NCBI GenBank assembly: GCA_016212845.1
Contig: JACRDR010000147.1
Location: forward strand, 1-14,907
DNA from: Elusimicrobiota bacterium
GTDB taxonomy: Bacteria; Elusimicrobiota; Elusimicrobia; UBA1565; JACRDR01
Direction: 5' to 3'
DNA length: 14,907 bases
The notes under the pieces were generated by a model, which was not told the DNA's origin, ran no database searches, and was given only the letters and a program-made list of their open reading frames with translations. Each line of letters starts with the position of its first letter. Position 1 is the stretch's first letter. This document shows, piece by piece, positions 1 through 6,860 of this stretch. The position numbers and the translations under genes were made by a program.

Positions 1-2553
1 CGCCTCCACCGTCCCACGAGCGGACGACACAAGCCGCTTTCCGTCTCCCGAGAACACCGGGTCGAGGACCCCCATGCGGCCCTGCAGCAGGCTCTCGGCG
101 ACCGGCTTCATCGAGGGAGCCTCGTAGATGGACAAACCGTCCTGTTCTCCGGCATAGCGCATCGTCTCCAGCGACAACGTGGAGTTGTGCGCGTAGTTCT
201 TCTCCTCGGTCCGGCCGCCCGGGTCCGACGGCACCGCCCACAAGCGCACGGTCCCGTCCCTTCCGCCCGTAGCCAAAAACTTGCCGTCTTGGGAGAACGC
301 CAGCGAGAGGATCTGGCCTCCATGCACCATCGCCCGGCCCCAAGGAGACCACGACCCTCCCGAACGCACGCTCCAAAGGCGCGCGACGCCGTCCTTGCCG
401 GCGGTCGCGAGGTAGCTCGCGTTCGGATCGATCGCGAGCGCCGTGATGGGGGCGCCATGGCGCATCGGGGCGTCCACGGGATGTCCCGGCTCGGAGTCGC
501 CCACTTGGTAGGCGGACCATTTCCGCAGCAGCCCGTCTTCGCCCGCCGTGTAGATTTCGGCCCCCGAGGGGCTCGCGCCCCACGCGGTGATGTGACCGTC
601 GTGGCGCATCGGCTTTCCGATCGTCTTGCCGGTGGCCGGATCTATGAGCGCCACGCGGTTCCAGGTCGTCGAAAGCAGCTGATTTCCGAGCGGCATGAAC
701 GACATAACCTCGAGAGGCGCGATCATCAAGCCGGTCTCCGCGTTGTAGCGGACGGGCGCTCCCAAGGCCTTTCCGGTCGCGGCGTCGTGGAGCAGGAAGC
801 GGCCATTGAGCGCCGTCACCACCTTTTTCCCGTCGGGGCTCACCCCGAAGGTCGGAAAGGTCCAAGATTCCTTTTCGATCGGGTGATGAAACCGGATCCC
901 CGTCGGCTTGCCCGTCGCCGCGTCGATTTCCACGACGTCGCCGCGGCTGTCTTGTCTTCCGCTGAGCAGGATCTTCCCGGCCTCGGTGAAGCGCGCGCTG
1001 GCGGAACCGATCGACGACGCGAGGACCGACCCGGTCTGGGCGTCGAGCACGTCGATTTTCCCGCCCGAGTAGACCAAGGCTTTGGTGCCGTCCTTCGAGA
1101 ACGACGCGGGCAGCGACCCGTCGGGAGGCCCGCCGAGGAAGCCCGCCACCACGAGCGAGACGAGCCCCGGCTTCTTGGTCGGCCCGAACACCCGGCCCGT
1201 CTTCGCGTCGATCACGAACGGGTCCGCGCTTTCTCCGCCCGCCACGATCTTCGAGCCGTCGGGCGAGAACGCGACGGCGTCGATCGGCCCGGCCAGGCTC
1301 CATACGTTGAGCGGGCGCTCGAGGACCGAGAGATGGGCGAGAGCGCTGCGGCGGGAGAGGCCCGAAGGGTGCAGCGCGTTCGCGCGGGCGAACAATACCG
1401 CGGCCGCGGCGTCGTCGCCTTTGTCGGAAGCGGCGCGGGCGCGCAGCGCGTAGGCGTTGCCGAGCTCGGCTTCGAGCTGAGCGTTTTGCCGGAATACGGT
1501 GGAGGTGCCGAGGCCGATCGCGGCCGCGAGCAGGACGGCGAGGCCCGTCGCCGCGGTGTTGCGGCGGACGAACTTGCGCGCCTTATAGAGGAAGCCGGAC
1601 GAGAGCCGCGAGATGGGCTTCGACTCGCGGCGAGCGGCGAGATCGGCGAGGAGCGCGCCCGAGTTCGCGTAGCGGTTCTCCGGCCAGGGCTCGAGCAGGC
1701 CGCGCACGATCGCCGCGAGATCCTCGTCGACGTCAAGCGTAGGCACCGCGGCCTTGCGGATGCCGTTGCGGTAGGCCTCGAGCCGGGCATCGAGGCTCCC
1801 CGCTTTTTCGAGCTCGGACTTGAGCTGGTCCTCGTGCGGGGCGCGGCCGGTGAGCACCGCGTAAAGCGTGGCGCCGAGCCCGAAGAGGTCCCACCTCGCG
1901 TCGGGGCAGAGCTGTTCGTTCTGCTTGAAGGTGAGCGCCTGCTCGGGCGCCATGAAGTAGAGCGTGCCGAGCGCGCCGGTCGACTCGGAGACGATGCGCG
2001 ACTGGCCGAAGTCCGCCACGCGCACGCGGCCCTGATCGTCGAGCAGGATGTTCGCCGGCTTCAAGTCGCAGTGGAGAACGCCCTTGGTATGCACGTAACA
2101 GAGCGCATGGGCGATCTGCTCCGCCCATTCGGCCGCCTGCTCGGGCGTCGCGCGGTTCTTCGAATCGACGAAGCGGGTGAGCGCGCCTCCCTCCATGTAC
2201 TCCATCGCGAAATAGGGCAGGTCGCCGGTGAGGTCCGCGTCGAGGAGGCTGACGACGTGGGGATGCTTGTCGAGCTTGATCAAGCGCTCGACCTCGCGCT
2301 GCAAGAGGAGCCAGTCGACGCCGTGGCGCCGCGGGAACACCTTCACCGCGACCCACTTGCCGGTGCGCTTCTGCCACGCCTTCCACACCTCGCCGTAGGC
2401 CCCGGCGCCGAGCCTAGCGGTCAGCGTGTAGCCGTCGATCCTGGGGGCGTCGGGATCCTGGCGCGCGCCCTCGCGGCCGGAGAGGCGGCGCGAGGATTCG
2501 GCCTGTTTCTCGTCCTGACGGAGGGTCTCGCCGGAAAGGGAGGCGTCGTCCAT
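1..2553 (-). CDS. Ser/Thr protein kinase with C-terminal WD40-type repeats (partial, runs off left edge)
   Basis: The 851 visible residues, read on the minus strand from ATG at 2553, form one open frame to the window edge. Residues 40-310 are a Hanks-type kinase domain: glycine loop GAGAYGEVW (49-57), VAVK lysine K71, alpha-C Glu near E87, catalytic loop HCDLKPAN (161-168), DFG (181-183), APE (202-204). The Arg of the usual HRD is Cys, so this is a non-RD kinase. A hydrophobic segment at about 335-353 should anchor it in the membrane. From about residue 410 come beta-propeller repeats, clearest near the left edge (ITALAIDPN..LATAGKDGVARLWSV, ILSLAFSQDGKFLATGGRDGTVRLWAV). The kinase should be cytoplasmic and the propeller on the other side of the membrane, probably binding a partner. 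It follows a response regulator by 43 bases, so co-transcription is likely. The substrate is unknown. Confidence 0.93.
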   Translation of the reverse strand, partial: MDDASLSGETLRQDEKQAESSRRLSGREGARQDPDAPRIDGYTLTARLGAGAYGEVWKAWQKRTGKWVAVKVFPRRHGVDWLLLQREVERLIKLDKHPHVVSLLDADLTGDLPYFAMEYMEGGALTRFVDSKNRATPEQAAEWAEQIAHALCYVHTKGVLHCDLKPANILLDDQGRVRVADFGQSRIVSESTGALGTLYFMAPEQALTFKQNEQLCPDARWDLFGLGATLYAVLTGRAPHEDQLKSELEKAGSLDARLEAYRNGIRKAAVPTLDVDEDLAAIVRGLLEPWPENRYANSGALLADLAARRESKPISRLSSGFLYKARKFVRRNTAATGLAVLLAAAIGLGTSTVFRQNAQLEAELGNAYALRARAASDKGDDAAAAVLFARANALHPSGLSRRSALAHLSVLERPLNVWSLAGPIDAVAFSPDGSKIVAGGESADPFVIDAKTGRVFGPTKKPGLVSLVVAGFLGGPPDGSLPASFSKDGTKALVYSGGKIDVLDAQTGSVLASSIGSASARFTEAGKILLSGRQDSRGDVVEIDAATGKPTGIRFHHPIEKESWTFPTFGVSPDGKKVVTALNGRFLLHDAATGKALGAPVRYNAETGLMIAPLEVMSFMPLGNQLLSTTWNRVALIDPATGKTIGKPMRHDGHITAWGASPSGAEIYTAGEDGLLRKWSAYQVGDSEPGHPVDAPMRHGAPITALAIDPNASYLATAGKDGVARLWSVRSGGSWSPWGRAMVHGGQILSLAFSQDGKFLATGGRDGTVRLWAVPSDPGGRTEEKNYAHNSTLSLETMRYAGEQDGLSIYEAPSMKPVAESLLQGRMGVLDPVFSGDGKRLVSSARGTVEA

Positions 2554-2562
2554 GGCTCGGAA

Positions 2563-2591
2563 AGTATGAGCCCGGGAATTCCCCGGCGCAA
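2563..2591 (-). promoter_or_regulatory. Putative internal promoter of the kinase gene with a palindrome in the spacer
   Basis: On the minus strand TTGCGC (2591-2586) is followed after exactly 17 bases by CATACT (2568-2563), nine bases before the kinase ATG. The same TTGCGC -35 with 17-base spacing occurs twice more in the window. The spacer holds the perfect 10-base palindrome GGGAATTCCC (2574-2583), which could be an operator. No Shine-Dalgarno is visible before the ATG. Confidence 0.45.
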
Positions 2592-2596
2592 GTAGG

Positions 2597-3277
2597 TTAT
2601 TCCAGGAAGCGGAAGCCCTTGCCGGGGATCGTCTGGATCTTGTCGGACAGCTCCTGCGGGACCTTCTTGCGAAGGTTCGTCAGGTGCGTGTCGACGACGT
2701 GGTCCACGGTGATCGTGTGCCAGAGCTTCGAGAGGATCTGCTTGCGGCTGAGGACCTTCGGCCGGTTCTTCACGAGGTACCACAGGAGGTCGAACTCCTT
2801 GCCGGTGAGATTGGTGATGTCGGCGCCCTTCCACTTCACGATGTGGGATTTGACTTGGATCTCGCAGTCGCCGGCCTTGAGGGTGTCCCCTTCCTCGGTG
2901 TCGAGCGAAAGGCGGCGCAGCAGCGCCTCGACCCACAGCACGAGCTCCTGGGGCGGCACGGGCTTCACGAGATACTGGTCGGCGCCGGCCTGAAAGCCCT
3001 CCACCTTCGTCTCGAAGCCCGACTGGCCGGTCAAGATGACGACGGGGGTCGTGCCGCGCTCCGGATGAGCGCGGATCTTCTTGCAGAAATCCAGACCGCT
3101 TCCGTCGGGGAGGTTGATGTCGACGATCGCCAAGTCCGGCTTCTCGGTGCTGAAGAGGTGCCAGGCGGGAGTGATCGCGTCCGTGGCGATGACCCGATAG
3201 CCCGTCGCGGACAGGACGTTCTGCGCGATGTTGCGGGACTGGGGCTCGTCTTCGACAAGGAGGATCGTTTTACCCAT
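2597..3277 (-). CDS. OmpR/PhoB-type response regulator
   Basis: This 226-residue protein has the family's usual length. Residues 3-118 are a receiver domain with acidic pocket E9/D10, phospho-acceptor D53 (in AIVDINLPDG), T83 and K105 (LVKPVPP). Residues 125-226 are a winged-helix DNA-binding domain with the typical LTGKEFDLLWYLV and the C-terminal IQTIPGKGFRF hairpin. It should bind DNA as a dimer when phosphorylated. The gene follows the 225-residue membrane protein by 12 bases and precedes the Ser/Thr kinase by 43. No histidine kinase is in the same operon. The divergent kinase at 4163-5080 is the nearest candidate partner, which is inference. Confidence 0.95.
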   Translation of the reverse strand: MGKTILLVEDEPQSRNIAQNVLSATGYRVIATDAITPAWHLFSTEKPDLAIVDINLPDGSGLDFCKKIRAHPERGTTPVVILTGQSGFETKVEGFQAGADQYLVKPVPPQELVLWVEALLRRLSLDTEEGDTLKAGDCEIQVKSHIVKWKGADITNLTGKEFDLLWYLVKNRPKVLSRKQILSKLWHTITVDHVVDTHLTNLRKKVPQELSDKIQTIPGKGFRFLE

Positions 3278-3283
3278 GGGCGG

Positions 3284-3313
3284 ATGATACTAACGACGTC
3301 CGTTCTCTTGCAA
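3284..3313 (-). promoter_or_regulatory. Putative promoter of the response regulator, leaderless layout
   Basis: TTGCAA (3313-3308), 18 bases, TATCAT (3289-3284), then six bases to the ATG at 3277. The predicted transcript start would be the A of the ATG. The boxes overlap the 3' end of the preceding gene, so this would be an internal operon promoter. No Shine-Dalgarno is visible. Confidence 0.5.
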
Positions 3314-3967
3314 TGGCTTCCCCGGCGCTTTGAAGTCGCTCACCGGGCTGGCGCGGCCCTTCTCTTCGGCCCCGAACGTGTCGGCACCCTTGCCCGAAGG
3401 CGCGGGCTTCGGCGCCGGCACGGCGGCGGCGGCGAGCATGCTTTGGGTCGGCATCCCCTTCAAGAGCCGGTTCACGTCGGGGTGGCGCGTGAGGTTTTCG
3501 GCCAGCACGCGGAACGCCGGGTCCTGCGAGTTCGCCCGCACGAGGTCGCCGAAGTCGACGGAGCGCTGCAGCACGCTCATGAACTCGGAAGCCGGACGCG
3601 CGGGCGGCCCCGCCGCGGATTGCTCGTAAGCGCGCCGCAGGACGGCGTTCGCCATGAACGCCTCGGAGAACCGGCGAGCGGCCGGGTCGCCGCGGCGGGC
3701 CGAGAGGATCTGCATGAGCTCGCCGAAACTCAGCGGCGCGCGCGAAGCCGGGGACTCGGGGAGGATGAGCGGCTCGATCGAACGGCCTTCGCTCGGCGCC
3801 AGCGTCGCCATACGGAGATCGCGGGCGGAGAGGTGCGGGAAGAGCTCGAGCCCGAGCGCCATCCCGAGGCAAAGAATGCCCCCCAGGAGCATCAGGATGA
3901 GCCGGCGGTCGAGCACCTCCCCGACCGCCTCCTGGGCCTCCCGCCGTACCGGCAGGTCCATCCGCAT
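3290..3967 (-). CDS. Membrane-anchored protein of unknown function, paralogous to the N-terminal part of the Hint-domain protein
   Basis: I do not recognise a named family. The 225-residue protein has an Arg-rich N terminus, one membrane segment at about 23-44, and a mainly helical soluble region. Residues 78-117 (LSFGELMQIL...RRAYEQ) line up with residues 60-98 of the 563-residue protein at 6768-5077 (MSFGELVGLL...RARWEQ). Both are preceded by RDLR after the membrane segment and followed by a similar F..L...L...P.V pattern. The positive N terminus predicts an extracytoplasmic C-terminal part. The tail from about 183 is Pro/Ala/Lys-rich and probably disordered. Start ATG 3967 is chosen because a -10-like box sits six bases upstream. 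ATG 3961 (M3) is the alternative. It heads the operon with the response regulator and Ser/Thr kinase. Confidence 0.8.
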   Translation of the reverse strand: MRMDLPVRREAQEAVGEVLDRRLILMLLGGILCLGMALGLELFPHLSARDLRMATLAPSEGRSIEPLILPESPASRAPLSFGELMQILSARRGDPAARRFSEAFMANAVLRRAYEQSAAGPPARPASEFMSVLQRSVDFGDLVRANSQDPAFRVLAENLTRHPDVNRLLKGMPTQSMLAAAAVPAPKPAPSGKGADTFGAEEKGRASPVSDFKAPGKPLQENGRR

Positions 3968-3973
3968 AGCCCT

Positions 3974-4002
3974 ACTATAAGGGAGAACCCCCGTTTCCGC
4001 AA
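3974..4002 (-). promoter_or_regulatory. Putative promoter of the 225-residue membrane protein operon, leaderless layout
   Basis: On the minus strand TTGCGG (4002-3997), 17 bases, TATAGT (3979-3974), then six bases to the ATG at 3967. The predicted +1 coincides with the start codon. This is the best-formed promoter for the three-gene minus-strand operon. Confidence 0.6.
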
Positions 4003-4087
4003 TCTTTCCCGGCTAGCCGGCACCAGCCGAACGCCCTGAGGGCCGGATTCAAGGAGTTCTCAAGGCCCGTCAAAACGCAAAAAAAGT

Positions 4088-4102
4088 GCAGTATTTTACT
4101 GC
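4088..4102. repeat. Short inverted repeat in an AT-rich patch between divergent genes
   Basis: GCAGTA-TTT-TACTGC (4088-4102) is a perfect 6-base inverted repeat inside an AT-rich island (about 4076-4125) that stands out from the GC-rich surroundings. On the minus strand it is followed by a run of seven T, on the plus strand by a T/C-rich stretch. A weak intrinsic terminator or an operator shared by the divergent genes at 3967 and 4163 would both fit. The stem is short, so function is uncertain. Confidence 0.35.
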
Positions 4103-4126
4103 TCTTTCTTCTTGAAAACCATTTGG

Positions 4127-4156
4127 TTGGGCCCGGGTTCGGAATCCGGCTACAAC
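4127..4156 (+). promoter_or_regulatory. Putative promoter of the tail-anchored histidine kinase, leaderless layout
   Basis: TTGGGC (4127-4132), 18 bases, TACAAC (4151-4156), then six bases to the ATG at 4163. The -10 box lacks the final T, so it is weaker than others in the window, but the spacing to the start codon is the same. Confidence 0.35.
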
Positions 4157-4162
4157 TAGAGC

Positions 4163-5080
4163 ATGGAACAGAGCGAGCGGGTTCAGGAAGAGCTGGTGTC
4201 GATGGTCGCCCACGACCTTCGCAATCCGATCGCCTGCATCGAGGGCTATACGGGGCTCTTGATGGCTCGGGACATGCCGCAGGCCGAACGCGCGAAGCTG
4301 CTGTCACGAATCCTCTCGTGCAGCCGCTTCATGGAGCAGATCATCGAGGATCTGCTCGACACCGCGGCGGTCGAGCGCGGCGAGTTCACGGTGAAGAAAA
4401 GCCAGCTCATGCTTCCCGAGCTGCTCCAGAACGCCCTCGACACGATGGCGCACACGGCCGAGAGCCGGAAAGTGATCCTCTCACTGACCGGTTCGGCCAC
4501 CCATACGGTCGAAGGAGACGCCGCCCGGCTGCAGCAGGTCGTCCAGAACCTCGTCGGCAACGCGATCAAGCACGTCTCGGTCGGGACCGGCCGGGTCGAC
4601 GTGAAGCTCCACGATTCCGGCGACGAGCTCATCGTCGAGGTCTCCGACAACGGCGAGGGCATCGCCCCCGAGCACGTCGAGAAGATCTTCCAGAAGTTCT
4701 ACAGCGCGGATACCGATCGCGGCCGCGGCAGCCTCGGACTCGGTCTCTTCATCGCCACCCAGATCGTCGAGCGCCACGGCGGCAAGCTGTGGGTGAAGTC
4801 CGACGGCAAGGGCAAGGGCGCGTCCTTCTTCTTCAGCGTTCCGAAGTTCCAGCCCGAACTCGCCTTCGAGAAGTACAAGCAGCTGCGCCGCTCGGCCACT
4901 CCGCCGCCCCGCCGGATCGCGGTCGCCGAGCGGATGCCGGCCGCCGTCCGCGGCCTTTGGCTCCCGCTGGCGCTCGCGGTGTCCTTGATCGCGGCGACGC
5001 TCGGCCTGCATCGCGGCGGATCGCCGCGGCCCGAGCCCCTGCGCGACGCGCTCAACGCCGCGAGCGGCCCGCTGCGCTAG
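4163..5080 (+). CDS. Sensor histidine kinase with a C-terminal membrane segment
   Basis: The 305-residue protein starts almost directly with the dimerisation/phosphotransfer domain: H17 in VAHDLRNP is the predicted phosphorylated His. The ATPase domain follows, with N133 in the N box (QNLVGNAIKH), G1 box DNGEGI (162-167) and G2 box GSLGLGLFI (189-197). No sensor or membrane segment precedes the catalytic core. Instead a hydrophobic stretch at about 264-283 (LWLPLALAVSLIAATLGL) lies after it, followed by a short polar tail. The start is fixed by an in-frame TAG at 4157-4159 immediately upstream. The likely partner is the response regulator at 3277-2597, though this is inference. The TAG stop is part of a palindromic CTAG shared with the stop of the convergent gene. 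Confidence 0.94.
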   Translation: MEQSERVQEELVSMVAHDLRNPIACIEGYTGLLMARDMPQAERAKLLSRILSCSRFMEQIIEDLLDTAAVERGEFTVKKSQLMLPELLQNALDTMAHTAESRKVILSLTGSATHTVEGDAARLQQVVQNLVGNAIKHVSVGTGRVDVKLHDSGDELIVEVSDNGEGIAPEHVEKIFQKFYSADTDRGRGSLGLGLFIATQIVERHGGKLWVKSDGKGKGASFFFSVPKFQPELAFEKYKQLRRSATPPPRRIAVAERMPAAVRGLWLPLALAVSLIAATLGLHRGGSPRPEPLRDALNAASGPLR

Positions 5081-6768
5081 AGAGAATAATCCGGCCTTTT
5101 GTTGTGCACCACGACGCCGCCCGCCGTGAAGTTCCGGTAGGGTGAATCGACAGAGATGTCGTAGACGCGCGCGCGCGGGCCGGGCTCGATCGAACGGATC
5201 GAAACCGGCTTGAGTCCGCCGTCGAGCACCGCGAGCTTCTCCCCCGCCTTCCACTCCTTGGCGATCCGGTAGCGTTTCGTCGCCTGGTCGTAGAGCGGGT
5301 GCGCTCCCGTAGCGGTCAGCGTCCGGCCGTCCTCCAGCCGGAAGAGGAGCGTCGCGGACTCGCCTTTGTCCATCGTTTTCGAGATCTTGGCTTCCACCTG
5401 GCGCCCCGTCGCCTCGTCGACCGAGTACACGGAGTCGCCCACGCGCAGGTCCTCGATGCGACGCTCACCCTGAGGCGTCTGCACCAGCGTGCCGGAAGCA
5501 AGGCAGCGGCAACGCGCCTGGTCCGGATCCTCGTCGCAGTCGGGCAGACGCGGTGGAGGAGGAGGATTCGGCGCGGGCGGCGGCTCCGGCTCGGGCTCCG
5601 GCTGCGGAGCGGGTTCGGGCTCCGGCGCCGGCTGCGGCTGGGGCTGCGGTTGAGGCTGCGGCTGAGGCTGGGGCTGTGACTGGGGCTGGGGCTGCGGTTG
5701 CGGTTGCGGAGGCGGAGGAGGCTCGCCGGGGTCCGGCGGGGGCGCCGGCGGCGAGCCCGGATCGGGCGGAGGCTCGGGCGAACCGCCCGGACCCGGCGGA
5801 GGCGCCGACGGAGGCTCGCCCGACCCGCCTTCGCCGGGGCCTTCGGAGCCGAGCGGACCGCCCGCGTCCCCGTCTTGGCGCTTCTTGCGATCGTTCTTCG
5901 CCGTGGCCGGCGCGGGCGCCCAGCTCTGGCGCTTGCGCATTTCGTTCGGGCCGAGTTCGTCGTCGGGGCCGTGGCCGAAGTGCCGCTGCATCCACGCGAC
6001 GCACTCGCCGTCTTGGCCGCAGTCGGTCTTGACTGTCACGCACTGCGCCTTGAGCCCGGCGGAATCGCACGCGTCGTCGAGATTCTTTCCCGTCGCCATC
6101 TCGGTGATGATCGACTTCCGCTGCTCGACCGGCATGCGCTCGATCGGCTTCGGGAGATAGCTGCCCAACAGCGACGCCGCGCCGCCGTCCGCGTCTCCCG
6201 CGTAGACGAGCTCGACGTCCTCGGCCTCGGCCGCGGCGGCCTGGGGCTCCTCGGGCCGGGGATCGGCGGCCTTGGCGTTGGCGGAGACCAGCATGCGGTT
6301 ATCGCCGTAGTCGATGCCCGATCCCGTCGAGCGGCGCCGGGCCTGCGCCTTCGCGATCTCCTGCTGGACCTCGGGCTCCTTCTGCAGTCTGGCGAGCAGC
6401 GCGTCGAAGCCCTCGTCGCCCTTCATCGAGGCCAGCAGCTGCGCCTTGCTCCGCCCCTGGCCCTCGCGGACGAGCTGCTCCCACCGGGCGCGAAGCTTCG
6501 GGTCCTTCATGATCTCTTCCGTCAGGCGCGAAGCGAGCGCATTGCCTCGCGGCGGCTGGAGGAGACCGACGAGCTCGCCGAACGACATCCCCGTGAGCGA
6601 GACGACCCGGAGATCGCGCTGAAAGAGCCGGGCGCGGCGCGTGCGCTCCGTGGGGGCCTTCTTATGGGAGAGCCAGCGCGCCATCTCGACGCCGATCGCC
6701 GAGCCGCCGAGGAGCACGGCGGCGACGAGCGCGATGCGCGTCTTCGAGTCGGAGAGATCGATATCCAA
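5077..6768 (-). CDS. Membrane-anchored protein with Pro/Gln linker and C-terminal intein-like Hint domain
   Basis: The 563 residues are read from TTG at 6768. They comprise a membrane segment (about 11-31), an SFGEL-type helical region (51-140) shared with the 225-residue protein at 3967-3290, a Cys-containing region (C234, C243, C250, C256), and a Pro-rich linker (311-409) that turns into pure QP and EP repeats. Residues 422-556 look like a Hint domain: Cys422 (CLASGTLV), PQGERRIEDLRVGDSVYS, the TATGAH block with H490, and VYDISV...VVVHN ending at N556. Hint domains are self-processing in inteins and hedgehog-like proteins. The residue after N556 is Lys, not Cys/Ser/Thr, and only seven residues follow, so cleavage rather than splicing is expected. 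Membrane topology is unclear because the positive residues follow the membrane segment. Confidence 0.88.
   Translation of the reverse strand: MDIDLSDSKTRIALVAAVLLGGSAIGVEMARWLSHKKAPTERTRRARLFQRDLRVVSLTGMSFGELVGLLQPPRGNALASRLTEEIMKDPKLRARWEQLVREGQGRSKAQLLASMKGDEGFDALLARLQKEPEVQQEIAKAQARRRSTGSGIDYGDNRMLVSANAKAADPRPEEPQAAAAEAEDVELVYAGDADGGAASLLGSYLPKPIERMPVEQRKSIITEMATGKNLDDACDSAGLKAQCVTVKTDCGQDGECVAWMQRHFGHGPDDELGPNEMRKRQSWAPAPATAKNDRKKRQDGDAGGPLGSEGPGEGGSGEPPSAPPPGPGGSPEPPPDPGSPPAPPPDPGEPPPPPQPQPQPQPQSQPQPQPQPQPQPQPQPAPEPEPAPQPEPEPEPPPAPNPPPPPRLPDCDEDPDQARCRCLASGTLVQTPQGERRIEDLRVGDSVYSVDEATGRQVEAKISKTMDKGESATLLFRLEDGRTLTATGAHPLYDQATKRYRIAKEWKAGEKLAVLDGGLKPVSIRSIEPGPRARVYDISVDSPYRNFTAGGVVVHNKRPDYSL
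5542..5838 (-). repeat. Low-complexity Pro/Gln/Glu-coding tract inside the Hint-protein gene
   Basis: This stretch encodes the Pro-rich linker (residues 311-409). From 5706 down to 5629 it is an almost uninterrupted CAG-CCC-type six-base repeat encoding QP dipeptides, then EP-rich codons. The tract is expected to vary in length by slippage and to encode an extended spacer between the N-terminal part and the Hint domain. Confidence 0.85.
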
Positions 6769-6785
6769 GGCCGCGTCCCTCCCCG

Positions 6786-6814
6786 AGTATAAGCGGCCCC
6801 CGCCGTCGGCGCAA
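6786..6814 (-). promoter_or_regulatory. Putative promoter of the Hint-protein gene
   Basis: Minus strand: TTGCGC (6814-6809), 17 bases, TATACT (6791-6786), 17 bases to the TTG start at 6768. A purine-rich GGGAGGG (6783-6777) lies before the start and may act as ribosome binding site, although part of it may precede the predicted transcript start. The -35 box is one arm of an inverted repeat shared with the divergent promoter. Confidence 0.6.
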
Positions 6815-6831
6815 TGGACGGCCCATTGCGC
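6809..6831. promoter_or_regulatory. Nine-base inverted repeat carrying both divergent -35 boxes (candidate operator)
   Basis: GCGCAATGG (6809-6817) and CCATTGCGC (6823-6831) are perfect inverted copies separated by five bases. Each arm contains TTGCGC, the -35 box of the promoter on its side. A dimeric regulator bound here would block or control both divergent genes. Confidence 0.5.
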
Positions 6832-6854
6832 GGGCGGGGACCTACGACTATCCT
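6826..6854 (+). promoter_or_regulatory. Putative promoter of the His-rich membrane protein, leaderless layout
   Basis: Plus strand: TTGCGC (6826-6831), 17 bases, TATCCT (6849-6854), then six bases to GTG at 6861. The predicted +1 is the G of the start codon. No Shine-Dalgarno is visible. Confidence 0.55.
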
Positions 6855-6860
6855 TGCGGC

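Noticed and set aside
187..2595. Very long plus-strand open frame (802 codons)
   Set aside because: It is antisense to the kinase/WD40 gene and gives an Arg/Gly/Ala-rich product with no domain. High GC makes antisense frames open.
2684..4039. Plus-strand open frame of 451 codons
   Set aside because: Antisense to the response regulator and the 225-residue membrane protein, with low-complexity Arg/Glu/His composition.
4133..4150. tRNA T-arm-like stretch (CCGGG, TTCGGAA loop, TCCGG)
   Set aside because: No acceptor, D or anticodon arms are nearby, and it lies between a -35-like and a -10-like box. It is treated as chance.
4481..5254. Minus-strand open frame of 257 codons
   Set aside because: Antisense shadow of the histidine kinase and out-of-frame end of the Hint-protein gene.
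5542..5838. CRISPR-like or tandem array suggested by short repeats
   Set aside because: The six-base periodicity is codon repetition for QP and EP dipeptides inside an open coding frame, with no spacers.
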